Shown here in pieces: positions 14,871 to 22,832 of a stretch of 22,832 nt of DNA. Source of the DNA: an uncultured Anaerotruncus sp. (GTDB taxonomy: Bacteria > Bacillota > Clostridia > Oscillospirales > CAG-272); assembly GCA_905210995.1 (NCBI GenBank), contig CAJLZE010000037.1, forward strand, positions 1 to 22,832, written 5' to 3'. A program made the position numbers and the translations under genes. Under the pieces are notes generated by a model. The model had not been told where the DNA came from. It did not search any database and worked only from the letters and a program-made list of their open reading frames with translations. The stretch's first letter is position 1; every line of letters starts with the position of its first letter.

Positions 14871-16418
14871 ATGTCGAGATCCCGTAAAAACGGTAAAGCG
14901 GAGGCGGGCGGGCGTACCGGACGCCGGCTCACGCTCACGCGCCGTGCGCCGCTTTACCTCATACTGTGGCTCGGAGCGCTCATCTTCACTCAGGCGCTGC
15001 GCTCCACGGCATCGAACATATTTTTCACGTTCGTGATCTTTCTGCCGGTCGCGTCGCTCGTGTATCTGCTCGTCGCGGGCAGCTCACTGCGCATACATAT
15101 GCTCTCCGAGCACGGCAGAGTAGAAAAGCTCACGCCCTACAATTACAACTTCCGTGTGATAAACGAGTCGGTCGTGCCGTTTCCGTTCACCGAGGTGATA
15201 CTCAGTCTGCCGCGCAGCGACGCGGTGCGGTGCAGCGACAGGTGCGTGCGCATCTCGCTTTCGCCGCACGGGTCGTATACCGTAAAAAATACAGTAAAGT
15301 TCCGCTTTCGCGGCACCTATGAGATCGGCGTAAGATGCTTTTATGTTTACGATCTTATGCGCATTTTCCGCAGGCGCATAGATATCGACACATTTGAGTC
15401 GGTCGAGGTGCTGCCGCGCCGCCTCGGTATCGGCGACGACGATAACCGCACGGCGTCTGACTCGGCAAACCGCACGGTAAAGCTGCCCAACAGCTATGAC
15501 AGGCTCGAGGTCAGCGACGTGCGCGAATACCGCCTCGGCGATACGCTCAAGAGCATACACTGGAATCTTTCCTCCAAAAGCGAGGATCTTGTCGTGCGCG
15601 ATTACAACACCGGCACGACCGACCTTATCTGCATTTTCTGCGATATGAGCGCGCATTTTCCGGATGAGCCTCCGCGTGTGCCCGAGACCGACGACGACTC
15701 CGACGGGGATGCCGCAGATACCGTGAGCGGAGAGGGCAGCAAGAAAAAGAAAAAGTCAGCAAAGAACGAAAATACGGCAAAAGCCGCAAAAACCGCGCGT
15801 CTCGCCGCAAAGCGCCCCAAAAAGGACGGTGCCGGTCAGTCTGCGGCGAACGACGGTGCGGCGGATACGCATCCCGAGGCGCACAGGCTTGCCGCCGATG
15901 CGTACTATGCGGATATAAACGAATTCTGCGCCGACGGCGTTGTCGAGCTGACGATAGCGGCTGTGCTGCGCGAATTGCGTGCGGGGAGCGCGGTGCGACT
16001 TATGTGGTTCGACGAGCGCGCGGTCCTCGGCGCGTTTGCCTACGAATTCAACTCGCCTGAGGATTTCGAGGCGGTATTTGACCTGTTTGCAACGGCTCCC
16101 GTCATTCGCGGACAGTCCGCACGCAGGGTGACCGAGCTTGCGGCGATGCTGCGGGATTCATGCGAATCGAGGAGCATTTATGTTATTCCGGCGGTCGACG
16201 ACGCTACCGTCGCCGCCTTCTGCGATATGCGCGGTGTGGCAAAGGGAGACACGACGTTTGAGGTGATGCTTTACGATCCCGAGGAGAGATATTCCGACCG
16301 TGACGCGCACCGCGAATATATCGACGGCTGCCGCGCTCAGCTTGCGGCAAACGGGGCGGAGCTGACGGTCCGCCGCGCCGTCGGACAGGAAAGGTACGGT
16401 GATACTGATGGCGCATGA
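14871..16418 (+). CDS. DUF58 domain-containing membrane protein with Lys/Ala-rich insertion
   Basis: A 515-residue protein starting with a basic tail and two hydrophobic segments (about 26-45 and 48-68), then a beta-rich region and the DUF58 signature VREYRLGDTLKSIHWNLSSK near residues 218-237. A VWA-like strand follows, LICIFCDMSAH (about 252-262). Immediately after it lies a low-complexity tract of about 75 residues (263-338), first Asp-rich, then containing KKKKK and Ala/Lys runs, before the fold resumes with VVELTIAAVLRELRAG. This interrupts a domain that is usually compact. The family role is unknown; it is presumably the partner of MoxR. The start has GGAGGAG upstream; the last 20 bases overlap the transglutaminase gene, suggesting translational coupling. 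Confidence 0.9.
   Translation: MSRSRKNGKAEAGGRTGRRLTLTRRAPLYLILWLGALIFTQALRSTASNIFFTFVIFLPVASLVYLLVAGSSLRIHMLSEHGRVEKLTPYNYNFRVINESVVPFPFTEVILSLPRSDAVRCSDRCVRISLSPHGSYTVKNTVKFRFRGTYEIGVRCFYVYDLMRIFRRRIDIDTFESVEVLPRRLGIGDDDNRTASDSANRTVKLPNSYDRLEVSDVREYRLGDTLKSIHWNLSSKSEDLVVRDYNTGTTDLICIFCDMSAHFPDEPPRVPETDDDSDGDAADTVSGEGSKKKKKSAKNENTAKAAKTARLAAKRPKKDGAGQSAANDGAADTHPEAHRLAADAYYADINEFCADGVVELTIAAVLRELRAGSAVRLMWFDERAVLGAFAYEFNSPEDFEAVFDLFATAPVIRGQSARRVTELAAMLRDSCESRSIYVIPAVDDATVAAFCDMRGVAKGDTTFEVMLYDPEERYSDRDAHREYIDGCRAQLAANGAELTVRRAVGQERYGDTDGA
16387..16390 (+). promoter_or_regulatory. Ribosome binding site favouring a GTG start for the transglutaminase gene
   Basis: AGGA, eight bases before the GTG at 16399. 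The in-frame ATG at 16408 is 17 bases from it, although AAGG at 16391-16394 is 13 bases from that ATG. The GTG is slightly preferred. Confidence 0.5.
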
Positions 16419-19400
16419 CGAAAAAATGGATAAGACTGTCCCTGCCGAAGAGACGGCGGACGCCGCGGCGCCGACCGCGGAAGTCGGAAAGAACGAAAAA
16501 ACGGATAAAAAGGATAAAAAGAAAGCGAAAGCGGAAAAAAAGAAGGCAAAGAAAGCCGCCAAAGCAAAAAAAGCCGCAAAAAAGCGCCGAAAGGCGCTCG
16601 TTCCGCGCGGGGAACGCCCCGTGCTTTGCCCGCCGGAGGCGGCGGACCGATCGGGCGCCTCCGAGGTCCTCGGCATAGTGTGCCGTGCGGCGGTGCTCTT
16701 CTTTGCCGTGTTCGGTATGTGCTTTCTCCTTTTCGATGCGCTCGGTTTCTTCGATGAAGAGGAGGGCGCGGTAAGCTGCTTCTTCCTTGCACTTGTGTCT
16801 CTCGTGCTCACGGCGCTCTTTACGCTCTGCTCGCTGCAGAAAACAAAAAAGATCGCGCTGCCGGCAACGCTCGCGCTCATCGGCGGCGGAGCCGTGTGGC
16901 TGAGCACCGGCGCGAGGGCGGTATATGTCGTCCGTGCGGTCATAAACGGAGTCGTTAAGAGACTGTATGCGAGAGGCTTCCTCTCCGCGATAAACTACGC
17001 GCAGCCCGAGGAATACGGCAGCCTCACCCTGCACGGTGCAATGACGGCTGCCGCGGCGATCATCGCCGCGATATATGCTGCGGCATATGTTCCGTTCCTC
17101 ATCCGCCGCACACGCATTGCGGTGCCCGCAGCCGTGTCGGTGCTGACGCTCGTGCCCGTGTTCGTTTACAATCTGACGCGCTCGAACTGGGGCGTGGCAA
17201 TGGTCATTGCCTCGTTTGCCGGCGTGCTCGTCATGTGCGTTTACGACAGGATGTATCAGAAAAAGCCCGATCCCGATGAATTCGATACCGAGACCTGCGT
17301 CATAGAGGTCGAGGGAACGGTCGAGGCGCCCGACGAGCTTACCTCGCGCGAGCAGCGCCGCCTTGACCGCAAAAACGCGCGCCGTGCCGCAAAAGCCGCC
17401 AAAAAGGCGAAAAAAGCCGAAAAAAGGCGCATTCGCGGCGGCAAGGCACAGGTGAACGCCGACGAGGATATCTCGGATTATTTCTCGGCATCCAAAAAGC
17501 CGCCGCGCGCGAAGCGTGAAAAAAAGCGCGGGAAAAGGGTTCGCCTCACAAAAGAGCAGAGGATGGCAAAAAAGGCAGAGAAAAAATCCCGCCGTGCTGC
17601 CGAGCGTCTGCGCGACCGCGATATCCGCGCCGCGCGCCGCCGTGCCGCCGCAAGCTCGCGCGCCGTCTCCTCCTTCCGCGCCTCGTCGGGCGGATTTGCC
17701 GGTGCGGTGATGCTGCTCATCGCGTTTGCGATACTTTTGGTGCCCGCTGCTGCGACGCACGAGAATTTTCGCCTCATCGAATCTATCAACAATAGCATGG
17801 ACTATTACCGTGAGTACGTCACGGCGCTGCTCATGGGCGACGACCCACTGCTTGACGAGCTGTACTATCAGGGCAGCGACGACAGCTTCCGTCCGCGTTC
17901 GACCGAGGCAGAGCATATAAGCTTTACCGGCAAAAAGCTCATGGAGGTCGGAGCGGCAAGCACCGTGCCGATCTACCTGCGCGGCTGGGTCGCGACCGAC
18001 TACGACAACGAATCCGACGCGTGGGTCACCGCAACGCCGGATTCCGATACCTTCAAAAATTACCGTCATGATTTCGGCACGACCATCGACCCCGGCGAGT
18101 CGATGTTCTACGGGCTTTACAATTATATCGCCCCCGATACCGTGGCCGATATCGCCTACGAAAACAGCCGCCTTATCAACAACACATCAAAATACGGCTT
18201 CATTGCGATGCAGGTCAATATGAAGCGGACCGATCTTTCGAGCAATCTTGTCTATATGCCGTCCTTCACGAACAGGCGGTATAACGGCTTCATCACGACC
18301 TCGGGCAAAAAGCAGACATATGCCATGCGCGCATACGGATCCGCCGAGGCGTCAAAGCTCACATATACCGACTATTTCGACGGTATTTATACCGGATACA
18401 AGTTTGCCAAGGATACCGACGGATATGCCTCCGTCGCATACGTCACGTCGATGAAGAACTCGGGCTTTTACCGCAATCTTGCCGCGGCAATAGCGCAGTT
18501 CAACTCCGACCGCGTGCTTATCGAAAAGGATATAGCCGCCGTTGACGCCGCAGCGGGACTTCCGCCTCAGCTTCGCACAAACGCGGGATATTTCCGTTCC
18601 GAACTTGACGAGGACGGCAAAAAGACCGTCATCAGAACGACGGAGAGCAGCGATCTTGCCCATATCGTGTATACCGTGGAGTACGACGCGGATAGCGGCA
18701 GGAGTATTATCACCGTGCCGGTCGAGGAAGGATGGGCGATTTACACCTGCGAGACCTCGACGGGAAAGGTGATCTCAAAGGATCTTGAGCGCATCCCCAC
18801 CCGCGAACCGGGGGAGAATGTAAAATACTCTACGGCGCCGGATATGCCCGCGCTCGTGCGTTATCTTGAGTTTTATACCGACGCCGAGCGCAGCGATCTT
18901 GTCGATCTCTGGAATATGAGCGACAAGTATACGCAGTTCGTTTACAACACGTATACCGGAAAGTCAGACAGCAAGATAATCGGCGATCTTGTTGCAAAGA
19001 TAATCTCCGAGGCGCACACCGAAACGGTGGATTATACCGAGGATGGCATACAAACGATCACGATCATCCCGCGTGACCTTTCGCGCGCTGCCGAGCGCAA
19101 TTTCTATAAACGCTCCAAGCTCGAAATTCCCGTGACGGATGCCGTCGTGTTCGAGCAGAGGCATCAGCTCGTCATGGGGTTCGTGAAGTGGCTCAAGGAT
19201 AACTGCACATACACGCTGACGCCGACGCTTTCCGACGACACGACGTATGACGGCGTTGAAAAGTTCCTCACGGTAACGCACGAGGGCTACTGCGTGCAGT
19301 TTGCGTCCGCTCTGGCGCTCATGCTGCGCGAGGCGGGCATACCCGCAAGGTATGTCGAGGGCTATATAGCCTCCGATTTCTACCGCCGCGGCGGATCGCT

Positions 19401-20208
19401 CGATTACGTCGCCGACGTACGCGACAGCAACGCGCACGCGTGGGTCGAGGTGTTCTTCGAGGGCATAGGCTGGGTGCAGTACGAAGCAACGCCCGAGTAC
19501 TATCAGGCTATGTATGAATATCGTCAGGACGACCCGCTGCCCGTCACCCCCGTAAGACCGGGCAGAGACGACGAGGAGGACGACGGTACGGATAATTCCG
19601 GGTTGAGCGACGAAGAGCTTGAAAAGCTCCTTGAGGAGCAGCGTGCCGAGGCGCGCCGCAAGCTGATAATAAAGATCGTTACCGTTTCGGCGATCGTTCT
19701 GGCTGTTGCAGCCGTTCTTGCCGCGGTATTTGCCGCGATCAGGCGCCGTGCCGACCGCAAGGCAGCCGCACGCACCGCGACGGTGAAAAAGCTCGGCAGT
19801 GAGAAGGGCGGAGAAACCAATGCCGCGCTGAACGCACTTGTGCGCGACTGCTCGGATATGCTCACCGTTCTGCTTTCCGAATGCGGGTGCGCCCCGCAAA
19901 AGGGCGAGTTCCGCGACGCATACGCCGCAAGGCTTTACGCGGAGCTGGGAGCGCTGCTGAGCGCACCCTCAGAGACCGAAACGTCGGATCACCGCACGGG
20001 CGTGCACGGTCCCGTGACCGAGCGCGAGCTTGCGGGCGACCTTGACGCGATCGCAGCGGTCGAGTTCGGCGGAGATGTCGCCGTGCTGCCATCCGGTGCG
20101 CCCGCGGCGCTTGCGCGCCTGTGGTTCAGGCTTTACGAAAATGCCTACCGCCACCGTGTGCCCGCACACCGCAGGTTCTTCCTGTATTATTTCAGGCAGG
20201 TGCTCTGA
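16399..20208 (+). CDS. TgpA-like membrane transglutaminase
   Basis: A 1269-residue polytopic protein. In order: a Lys/Ala-rich N-tail (about 28-70), about six hydrophobic segments (90-285), a very basic cytoplasmic stretch (about 310-430), another membrane helix (about 432-452), a large extracellular part, a last helix (about 1088-1114) and a cytoplasmic C-terminal domain resembling DUF4129. The transglutaminase-like core is near 955-1035 with predicted triad C965 (EGYCVQFASA), H1013 (NAHAWVEV) and acidic E1029 (YEATPEY); glutamate in place of aspartate is common in this branch. An acidic Asp/Glu linker (about 1055-1070) precedes the last helix. It could act as a protease, amidase or cross-linker on surface peptides; the substrate is unknown. 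The start is GTG 16399 or ATG 16408, both inside the DUF58 gene end. A strong terminator follows. Confidence 0.92.
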   Translation: MILMAHDEKMDKTVPAEETADAAAPTAEVGKNEKTDKKDKKKAKAEKKKAKKAAKAKKAAKKRRKALVPRGERPVLCPPEAADRSGASEVLGIVCRAAVLFFAVFGMCFLLFDALGFFDEEEGAVSCFFLALVSLVLTALFTLCSLQKTKKIALPATLALIGGGAVWLSTGARAVYVVRAVINGVVKRLYARGFLSAINYAQPEEYGSLTLHGAMTAAAAIIAAIYAAAYVPFLIRRTRIAVPAAVSVLTLVPVFVYNLTRSNWGVAMVIASFAGVLVMCVYDRMYQKKPDPDEFDTETCVIEVEGTVEAPDELTSREQRRLDRKNARRAAKAAKKAKKAEKRRIRGGKAQVNADEDISDYFSASKKPPRAKREKKRGKRVRLTKEQRMAKKAEKKSRRAAERLRDRDIRAARRRAAASSRAVSSFRASSGGFAGAVMLLIAFAILLVPAAATHENFRLIESINNSMDYYREYVTALLMGDDPLLDELYYQGSDDSFRPRSTEAEHISFTGKKLMEVGAASTVPIYLRGWVATDYDNESDAWVTATPDSDTFKNYRHDFGTTIDPGESMFYGLYNYIAPDTVADIAYENSRLINNTSKYGFIAMQVNMKRTDLSSNLVYMPSFTNRRYNGFITTSGKKQTYAMRAYGSAEASKLTYTDYFDGIYTGYKFAKDTDGYASVAYVTSMKNSGFYRNLAAAIAQFNSDRVLIEKDIAAVDAAAGLPPQLRTNAGYFRSELDEDGKKTVIRTTESSDLAHIVYTVEYDADSGRSIITVPVEEGWAIYTCETSTGKVISKDLERIPTREPGENVKYSTAPDMPALVRYLEFYTDAERSDLVDLWNMSDKYTQFVYNTYTGKSDSKIIGDLVAKIISEAHTETVDYTEDGIQTITIIPRDLSRAAERNFYKRSKLEIPVTDAVVFEQRHQLVMGFVKWLKDNCTYTLTPTLSDDTTYDGVEKFLTVTHEGYCVQFASALALMLREAGIPARYVEGYIASDFYRRGGSLDYVADVRDSNAHAWVEVFFEGIGWVQYEATPEYYQAMYEYRQDDPLPVTPVRPGRDDEEDDGTDNSGLSDEELEKLLEEQRAEARRKLIIKIVTVSAIVLAVAAVLAAVFAAIRRRADRKAAARTATVKKLGSEKGGETNAALNALVRDCSDMLTVLLSECGCAPQKGEFRDAYAARLYAELGALLSAPSETETSDHRTGVHGPVTERELAGDLDAIAAVEFGGDVAVLPSGAPAALARLWFRLYENAYRHRVPAHRRFFLYYFRQVL

Positions 20209-20221
20209 TAAAGCAAAAATA

Positions 20222-20259
20222 TATCCCGTATCGCGTGCCCCGGCACGCGATACGGGATA
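20222..20259. terminator. Bidirectional intrinsic terminator
   Basis: A perfect 18-bp inverted repeat (20222-20239 with 20242-20259) of very G+C-rich sequence with a tiny loop. TTTTATTTT follows on the plus strand, and TATATTTTTGC follows on the minus strand. It ends the transglutaminase operon from the left and the CBS/small-membrane-protein unit from the right. Confidence 0.93.
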
Positions 20260-20275
20260 GTTTTATTTTGATGTG

Positions 20276-20749
20276 TCACCCGGACGTCGGAAGCGTGAAT
20301 TCTTCCGCCGTTGAGAAGAAAAAGCCCGTAATGCCCTTCACAAAGTAAAGCTCGCCGTCATATGTGAAATATACCGTCACGCTTTCGCTGTCGTCGCCGA
20401 CGCGCACGCGTATTTCCCAATTGCCGCCCGCAAGATCCTTGCGGCTGCGGTATTTTGCGCTTGCGAGAGCGTCGGAAAGCCTTTTGGCAAATCCGCGTGC
20501 CTCATCGCCCTCAAGGTGTACCTCGGGCGTTTCGCCTATGCCGAGACCGTAGTCGGTCATGTCGGTGACCGTTGCCTCGGCGGTGTCTGAGTCGGCGATG
20601 CCGGCAAGCTTTTCCGCCATCGCACGGCACTCGCGCCGCGCCATCACCGACGGATAAAGCACAAACCAAAGCACAATGAGCGCCGCTGCTGCGAGCACCG
20701 AGGCGCATATTATCACGGTCAGCTTCTCAGCCGATCTTTGCTTCTTCAT
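20276..20749 (-). CDS. Small membrane-anchored protein of unknown function
   Basis: I do not recognise a family. The 157-residue protein has a basic start (MKKQRSAEK), one strong membrane helix (about 10-32) and an outside domain of about 120 residues. That domain is alpha-helical first (AMAEKLAGIADSDTAE), then beta-rich, with NWEIRVRVGDDSESVTVYFTYDGELYF near its end. There is no lipobox and no catalytic motif I can name. AGGGGA lies about five bases before the ATG at 20749. The gene overlaps the upstream CBS-domain gene by 23 bp, so translation is probably coupled. It could be a sensor or adaptor for the CBS protein, but nothing in the sequence proves this. Confidence 0.8.
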   Translation of the reverse strand: MKKQRSAEKLTVIICASVLAAAALIVLWFVLYPSVMARRECRAMAEKLAGIADSDTAEATVTDMTDYGLGIGETPEVHLEGDEARGFAKRLSDALASAKYRSRKDLAGGNWEIRVRVGDDSESVTVYFTYDGELYFVKGITGFFFSTAEEFTLPTSG

Positions 20750-21146
20750 TTGCTTCCCCTATAAATGCGTTGATTATCGCGCGGCGGGTCACTATGCCCA
20801 TAAAGCAGCCGCGGTCATCGACGACGGGAATAAAGTTCTGCCCGAGCGCACGGCTCATCAGCTCGTCGGTGTCGGACGTGATATGTACGGCGGGATTACG
20901 GTCGGTCTTTTTTATGTCGGCGACACGCAGTCCCTCGCATTCGGACAGCGACGCGCCGCCGATCTCAAGCATGCTCCAGAGAAAATCGCCCTCGCTGAGA
21001 GTGCCGGCGTATTTGCCGTCGCGCGTGAGCACCGGCACTGCGGAATAACCGTGGTGACGGAGCTTTTCGAGTGCCTGGCGGAAAGTGCTGTCTTCATAAA
21101 TATAGGCCACCTGACTTTTCGGAGTCAGAAGAAAAGCAATGTTCAT
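20727..21146 (-). CDS. CBS-domain protein
   Basis: A 139-residue cytoplasmic protein made almost wholly of two CBS motifs: residues about 8-60 (YSAVPVLTRDGKYAGTLSEGDFLW) and 72-130 (NFIPVVDDRGCFMGIVTRRAIINAF). A CBS pair binds adenine nucleotides such as AMP, ATP or c-di-AMP and acts as an energy or signal sensor; the ligand here is not known. The start at 21146 is chosen because AAGGGA lies about ten bases upstream, and a -10 element lies between it and the earlier in-frame start at 21212. The stop overlaps the small membrane protein gene by 23 bp. Confidence 0.93.
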   Translation of the reverse strand: MNIAFLLTPKSQVAYIYEDSTFRQALEKLRHHGYSAVPVLTRDGKYAGTLSEGDFLWSMLEIGGASLSECEGLRVADIKKTDRNPAVHITSDTDELMSRALGQNFIPVVDDRGCFMGIVTRRAIINAFIGEANEEAKIG

Positions 21147-21177
21147 AATGCTGCATCCCTTCAAGGTTTTCGCTTTT

Positions 21178-21183
21178 ATTATA
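21178..21183 (-). promoter_or_regulatory. Candidate -10 element for the CBS-domain gene
   Basis: TATAAT on the minus strand, 31 bases before the start codon at 21146. I see no good -35 at 16-18 bp spacing (TCCCTG or CCCTGA), so the assignment rests on the -10 alone. Confidence 0.4.
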
Positions 21184-21243
21184 AACGCACAATGTGGAAT
21201 CAGGGAGAACATAAACGTAACGTATCATGAATTTTCTTCACCG

Positions 21244-21287
21244 AAAACGATACGGCTGCGGCAGGTGTGCCGCAGCCGTATCGTTTT
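21244..21287 (-). terminator. Intrinsic terminator after the beta-propeller gene
   Basis: A perfect 20-bp inverted repeat (21244-21263 with 21268-21287) with a four-base loop, one base past the stop codon at 21289-21291. The distal end of the stem is a run of four T on the minus strand; the external T-tract is short. It separates this gene from the CBS gene. Confidence 0.9.
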
Positions 21288-21288
21288 G

Positions 21289-22832
21289 TTATTTTGCGTA
21301 TGTCAGCAGTACCTCGTACTTCTTTCCCGACAGCACGCGGCAGAAGGAGACCGTGGTCCCCGAATCGGCTGTGCCCTCAAAGGTAAAGAATACGCCGCCG
21401 TGCATGAAGTTCTGAGATGCGACCGCCGCCGCGTCAGCCTTCACCATGGCCTTTTTCTTCGAACCGCGCTTTGAATACCACACGGTCGAGTGATCCTCAA
21501 GTGCCGAGGTGAAGTAGACCGAGCCTCCCTTACGGTCCACGCCGAAGTCCGACACCTCATCGCATATGCGCTTCTGTTTCTTGCCGTTTTTGCCGACGAA
21601 CCAGAGCGTCCTGTCAAGGTCGGTCACATAAACGCCGTCCATTTTGTCGGGGGCAACGACCGAGGTCGCCTCTATGCTCGCGGTGACGAGCTGCTTGTTG
21701 CCGTTCTTTTCAACGTCGTCAAGATAATAAACGCTGCCGCACGAGCCGCTGCGCCCGGCGGAGGTGTCGATGTAGTAGAGCGACTTACCGTCGGAGGATA
21801 TCGACGAGCCGCCGTAGGAGGAGGTTATCACCGAGATCTCAAGAGCCTTGTTGAGGTAGTAGAGCCCGCCGTCCGAGATATAAGCGCTGCCGCCGATGCT
21901 GCGGCGTGCATAAATGTCGGCACGGCAGCCGAGAGCGGGGAATTCCTCGCGGCGCGCGGCGCCGCTGCCGGGAACGACGATGCCGTTTATCTCACCCGAC
22001 GTTATGCGCCGGCGTTCGCCTCCCTTGCGGCTGACATAGGTCGAGCCGTCGTCGGCAAACACTACCTCGGTACGGTCGGCGTTGAAGATCAGGGATTTGC
22101 CGAGATTTGCCGCATCGAGCGAGAGGTGACGCACCTCGTCTCCGTGCGCGACCGAGAACTTGAAGTTGTATTCGGCGGCGAGCGAGAGGCTGTGCCTGAT
22201 AAAGTAAATGTACTTTCCGTTGTTCGAGAGCGCGACGGGGTATGAATCGACTGCGATGGGAGCGGGTTCGCTGCCCTTGACCGAAACATACGCGCGCACG
22301 CCTTCGTTCACCTTTTTGGCGAACGCGATGCTTTTGCCGTCGGGTGAGAGCACGAACATACCGCGGAAGATGTCAAACGACGACAGGATCGGAATGTCCT
22401 CAAGCGAGGGGCAGATCATGCCGCCGCTCACGAGAGACGCCGACTGCTTTGACACATTGTAAAGATAAAGTGTTCCCGCGCCGTCGCCGGGTACGGCATA
22501 TGCGACGGCGGCGCCGTTGTCGGATATCGCGCAGTCGTACACATCGTCGGCGATCTTTGAGAGCCGTGCTTTTGAAAGCAGCAGCAGAACGCCCGAGGTG
22601 TCGCCGGCGTCCTTTTTGCCGAGTATGACAGCCGTCTCTCCGTCAAGGGAGGGACGTATGATGTAGGAATTCACGCTGTACTCCGAGAGGTCATACAGCC
22701 TGCCGTGACTGTCGGCAAGCGTGTGCGCCGTCGGGGCTGCGTAATATGTGCCGGTCTTTACGGTGTACCCGGATCTGTCTGCATTGCCGATGACGACCGC
22801 CGCGACCGCCACGATGATTATCACGGCAGGGG
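21289..22832 (-). CDS. Membrane-anchored beta-propeller-like protein (5' end outside window)
   Basis: The frame is open to the window edge, so the true start lies beyond; the in-frame GTG at 22824 falls inside a membrane helix and is unlikely to be the start. About 514 residues are seen. After a hydrophobic segment (VIIIVAVAAVVIG) comes a beta-rich outside region with repeated strand motifs of WD40/TolB style: ISDNGAAVAYAV, SPDGKSIAF, SNNGKYIYFI, FNADRTEVVFA, SSDGKSLYYI and DRKGGSVYFT. The spacing of roughly 40-90 residues fits blades of a propeller. There is no catalytic motif; it is probably a binding or scaffolding protein on the cell surface. A perfect hairpin terminator follows the stop. 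Confidence 0.8.
   Translation of the reverse strand, partial: PAVIIIVAVAAVVIGNADRSGYTVKTGTYYAAPTAHTLADSHGRLYDLSEYSVNSYIIRPSLDGETAVILGKKDAGDTSGVLLLLSKARLSKIADDVYDCAISDNGAAVAYAVPGDGAGTLYLYNVSKQSASLVSGGMICPSLEDIPILSSFDIFRGMFVLSPDGKSIAFAKKVNEGVRAYVSVKGSEPAPIAVDSYPVALSNNGKYIYFIRHSLSLAAEYNFKFSVAHGDEVRHLSLDAANLGKSLIFNADRTEVVFADDGSTYVSRKGGERRRITSGEINGIVVPGSGAARREEFPALGCRADIYARRSIGGSAYISDGGLYYLNKALEISVITSSYGGSSISSDGKSLYYIDTSAGRSGSCGSVYYLDDVEKNGNKQLVTASIEATSVVAPDKMDGVYVTDLDRTLWFVGKNGKKQKRICDEVSDFGVDRKGGSVYFTSALEDHSTVWYSKRGSKKKAMVKADAAAVASQNFMHGGVFFTFEGTADSGTTVSFCRVLSGKKYEVLLTYAK

Noticed and set aside
16204..18069. 621-codon open frame on the minus strand opposite the transglutaminase gene
   Set aside because: Its translation is Arg/Phe/His-rich and low in complexity, as expected opposite Lys/Ala codons, and the plus-strand gene is unambiguous.
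21147..21212. 22-residue N-terminal extension of the CBS-domain protein
   Set aside because: A TATAAT lies within it and a well-placed ribosome site precedes the ATG at 21146.
20222..21287. The two perfect inverted repeats as possible CRISPR, REP or mobile-element ends
   Set aside because: Their sequences differ, each occurs once, and both lie directly at gene ends with T-runs, as terminators do.

Overview
The window looks like chromosomal DNA from a G+C-rich member of the Clostridia, plausibly an uncultured gut lineage. This rests on sigma-A style promoters with extended -10 elements, AGGAG-type ribosome binding sites, lipoprotein signal peptides, the maf-mreBCD-pbp2 order and the MoxR-DUF58-transglutaminase cassette. 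Coding density is very high and no stretch over about 220 bp lacks a gene. I see no phage, IS element, CRISPR array, rRNA or tRNA. The genus cannot be read from the sequence alone.

Left half (1 to about 11060, minus strand). One long co-directional run starts at a promoter near 11029-11057 and proceeds leftward: dut, maf, mreB, mreC, a Gfo/Idh/MocA oxidoreductase, mreD, a CPBP intramembrane protease, penicillin-binding protein 2, pyridoxamine kinase, and a large secreted lipoprotein with an endonuclease/exonuclease/phosphatase (EEP) domain that runs off the window. Gaps are 13-75 bp and no terminator is visible, so this could be a single transcription unit. The core is the elongasome (rod-shape) set. 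The oxidoreductase and the protease sitting inside it are the unusual parts. rodA is not in the window.

Middle (11125-13703, plus strand). A divergent promoter drives a small heavy-metal-associated (HMA) domain protein, followed by an ABC-type solute-binding lipoprotein with no permease nearby, then endonuclease III (nth).

Right (13767-20208, plus strand). A third promoter, overlapping one arm of a long inverted repeat, leads into MoxR ATPase, DUF58 protein and a 1269-residue membrane transglutaminase. The two larger proteins carry striking lysine/alanine-rich low-complexity tracts on the predicted cytoplasmic side. A strong bidirectional terminator closes the unit.

Far right (20276-22832, minus strand). 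There is a small membrane-anchored protein overlapping a CBS-domain protein, then a strong hairpin terminator, then the 3' part of a membrane-anchored beta-propeller-like protein that enters from beyond the window.

No clearly new defence, mobile or biosynthetic system is visible. The best leads are the accessory genes within the mre operon, the duplicated N-terminal domain of the EEP lipoprotein, the lysine-rich tracts of the MoxR cassette, and several intergenic hairpins.
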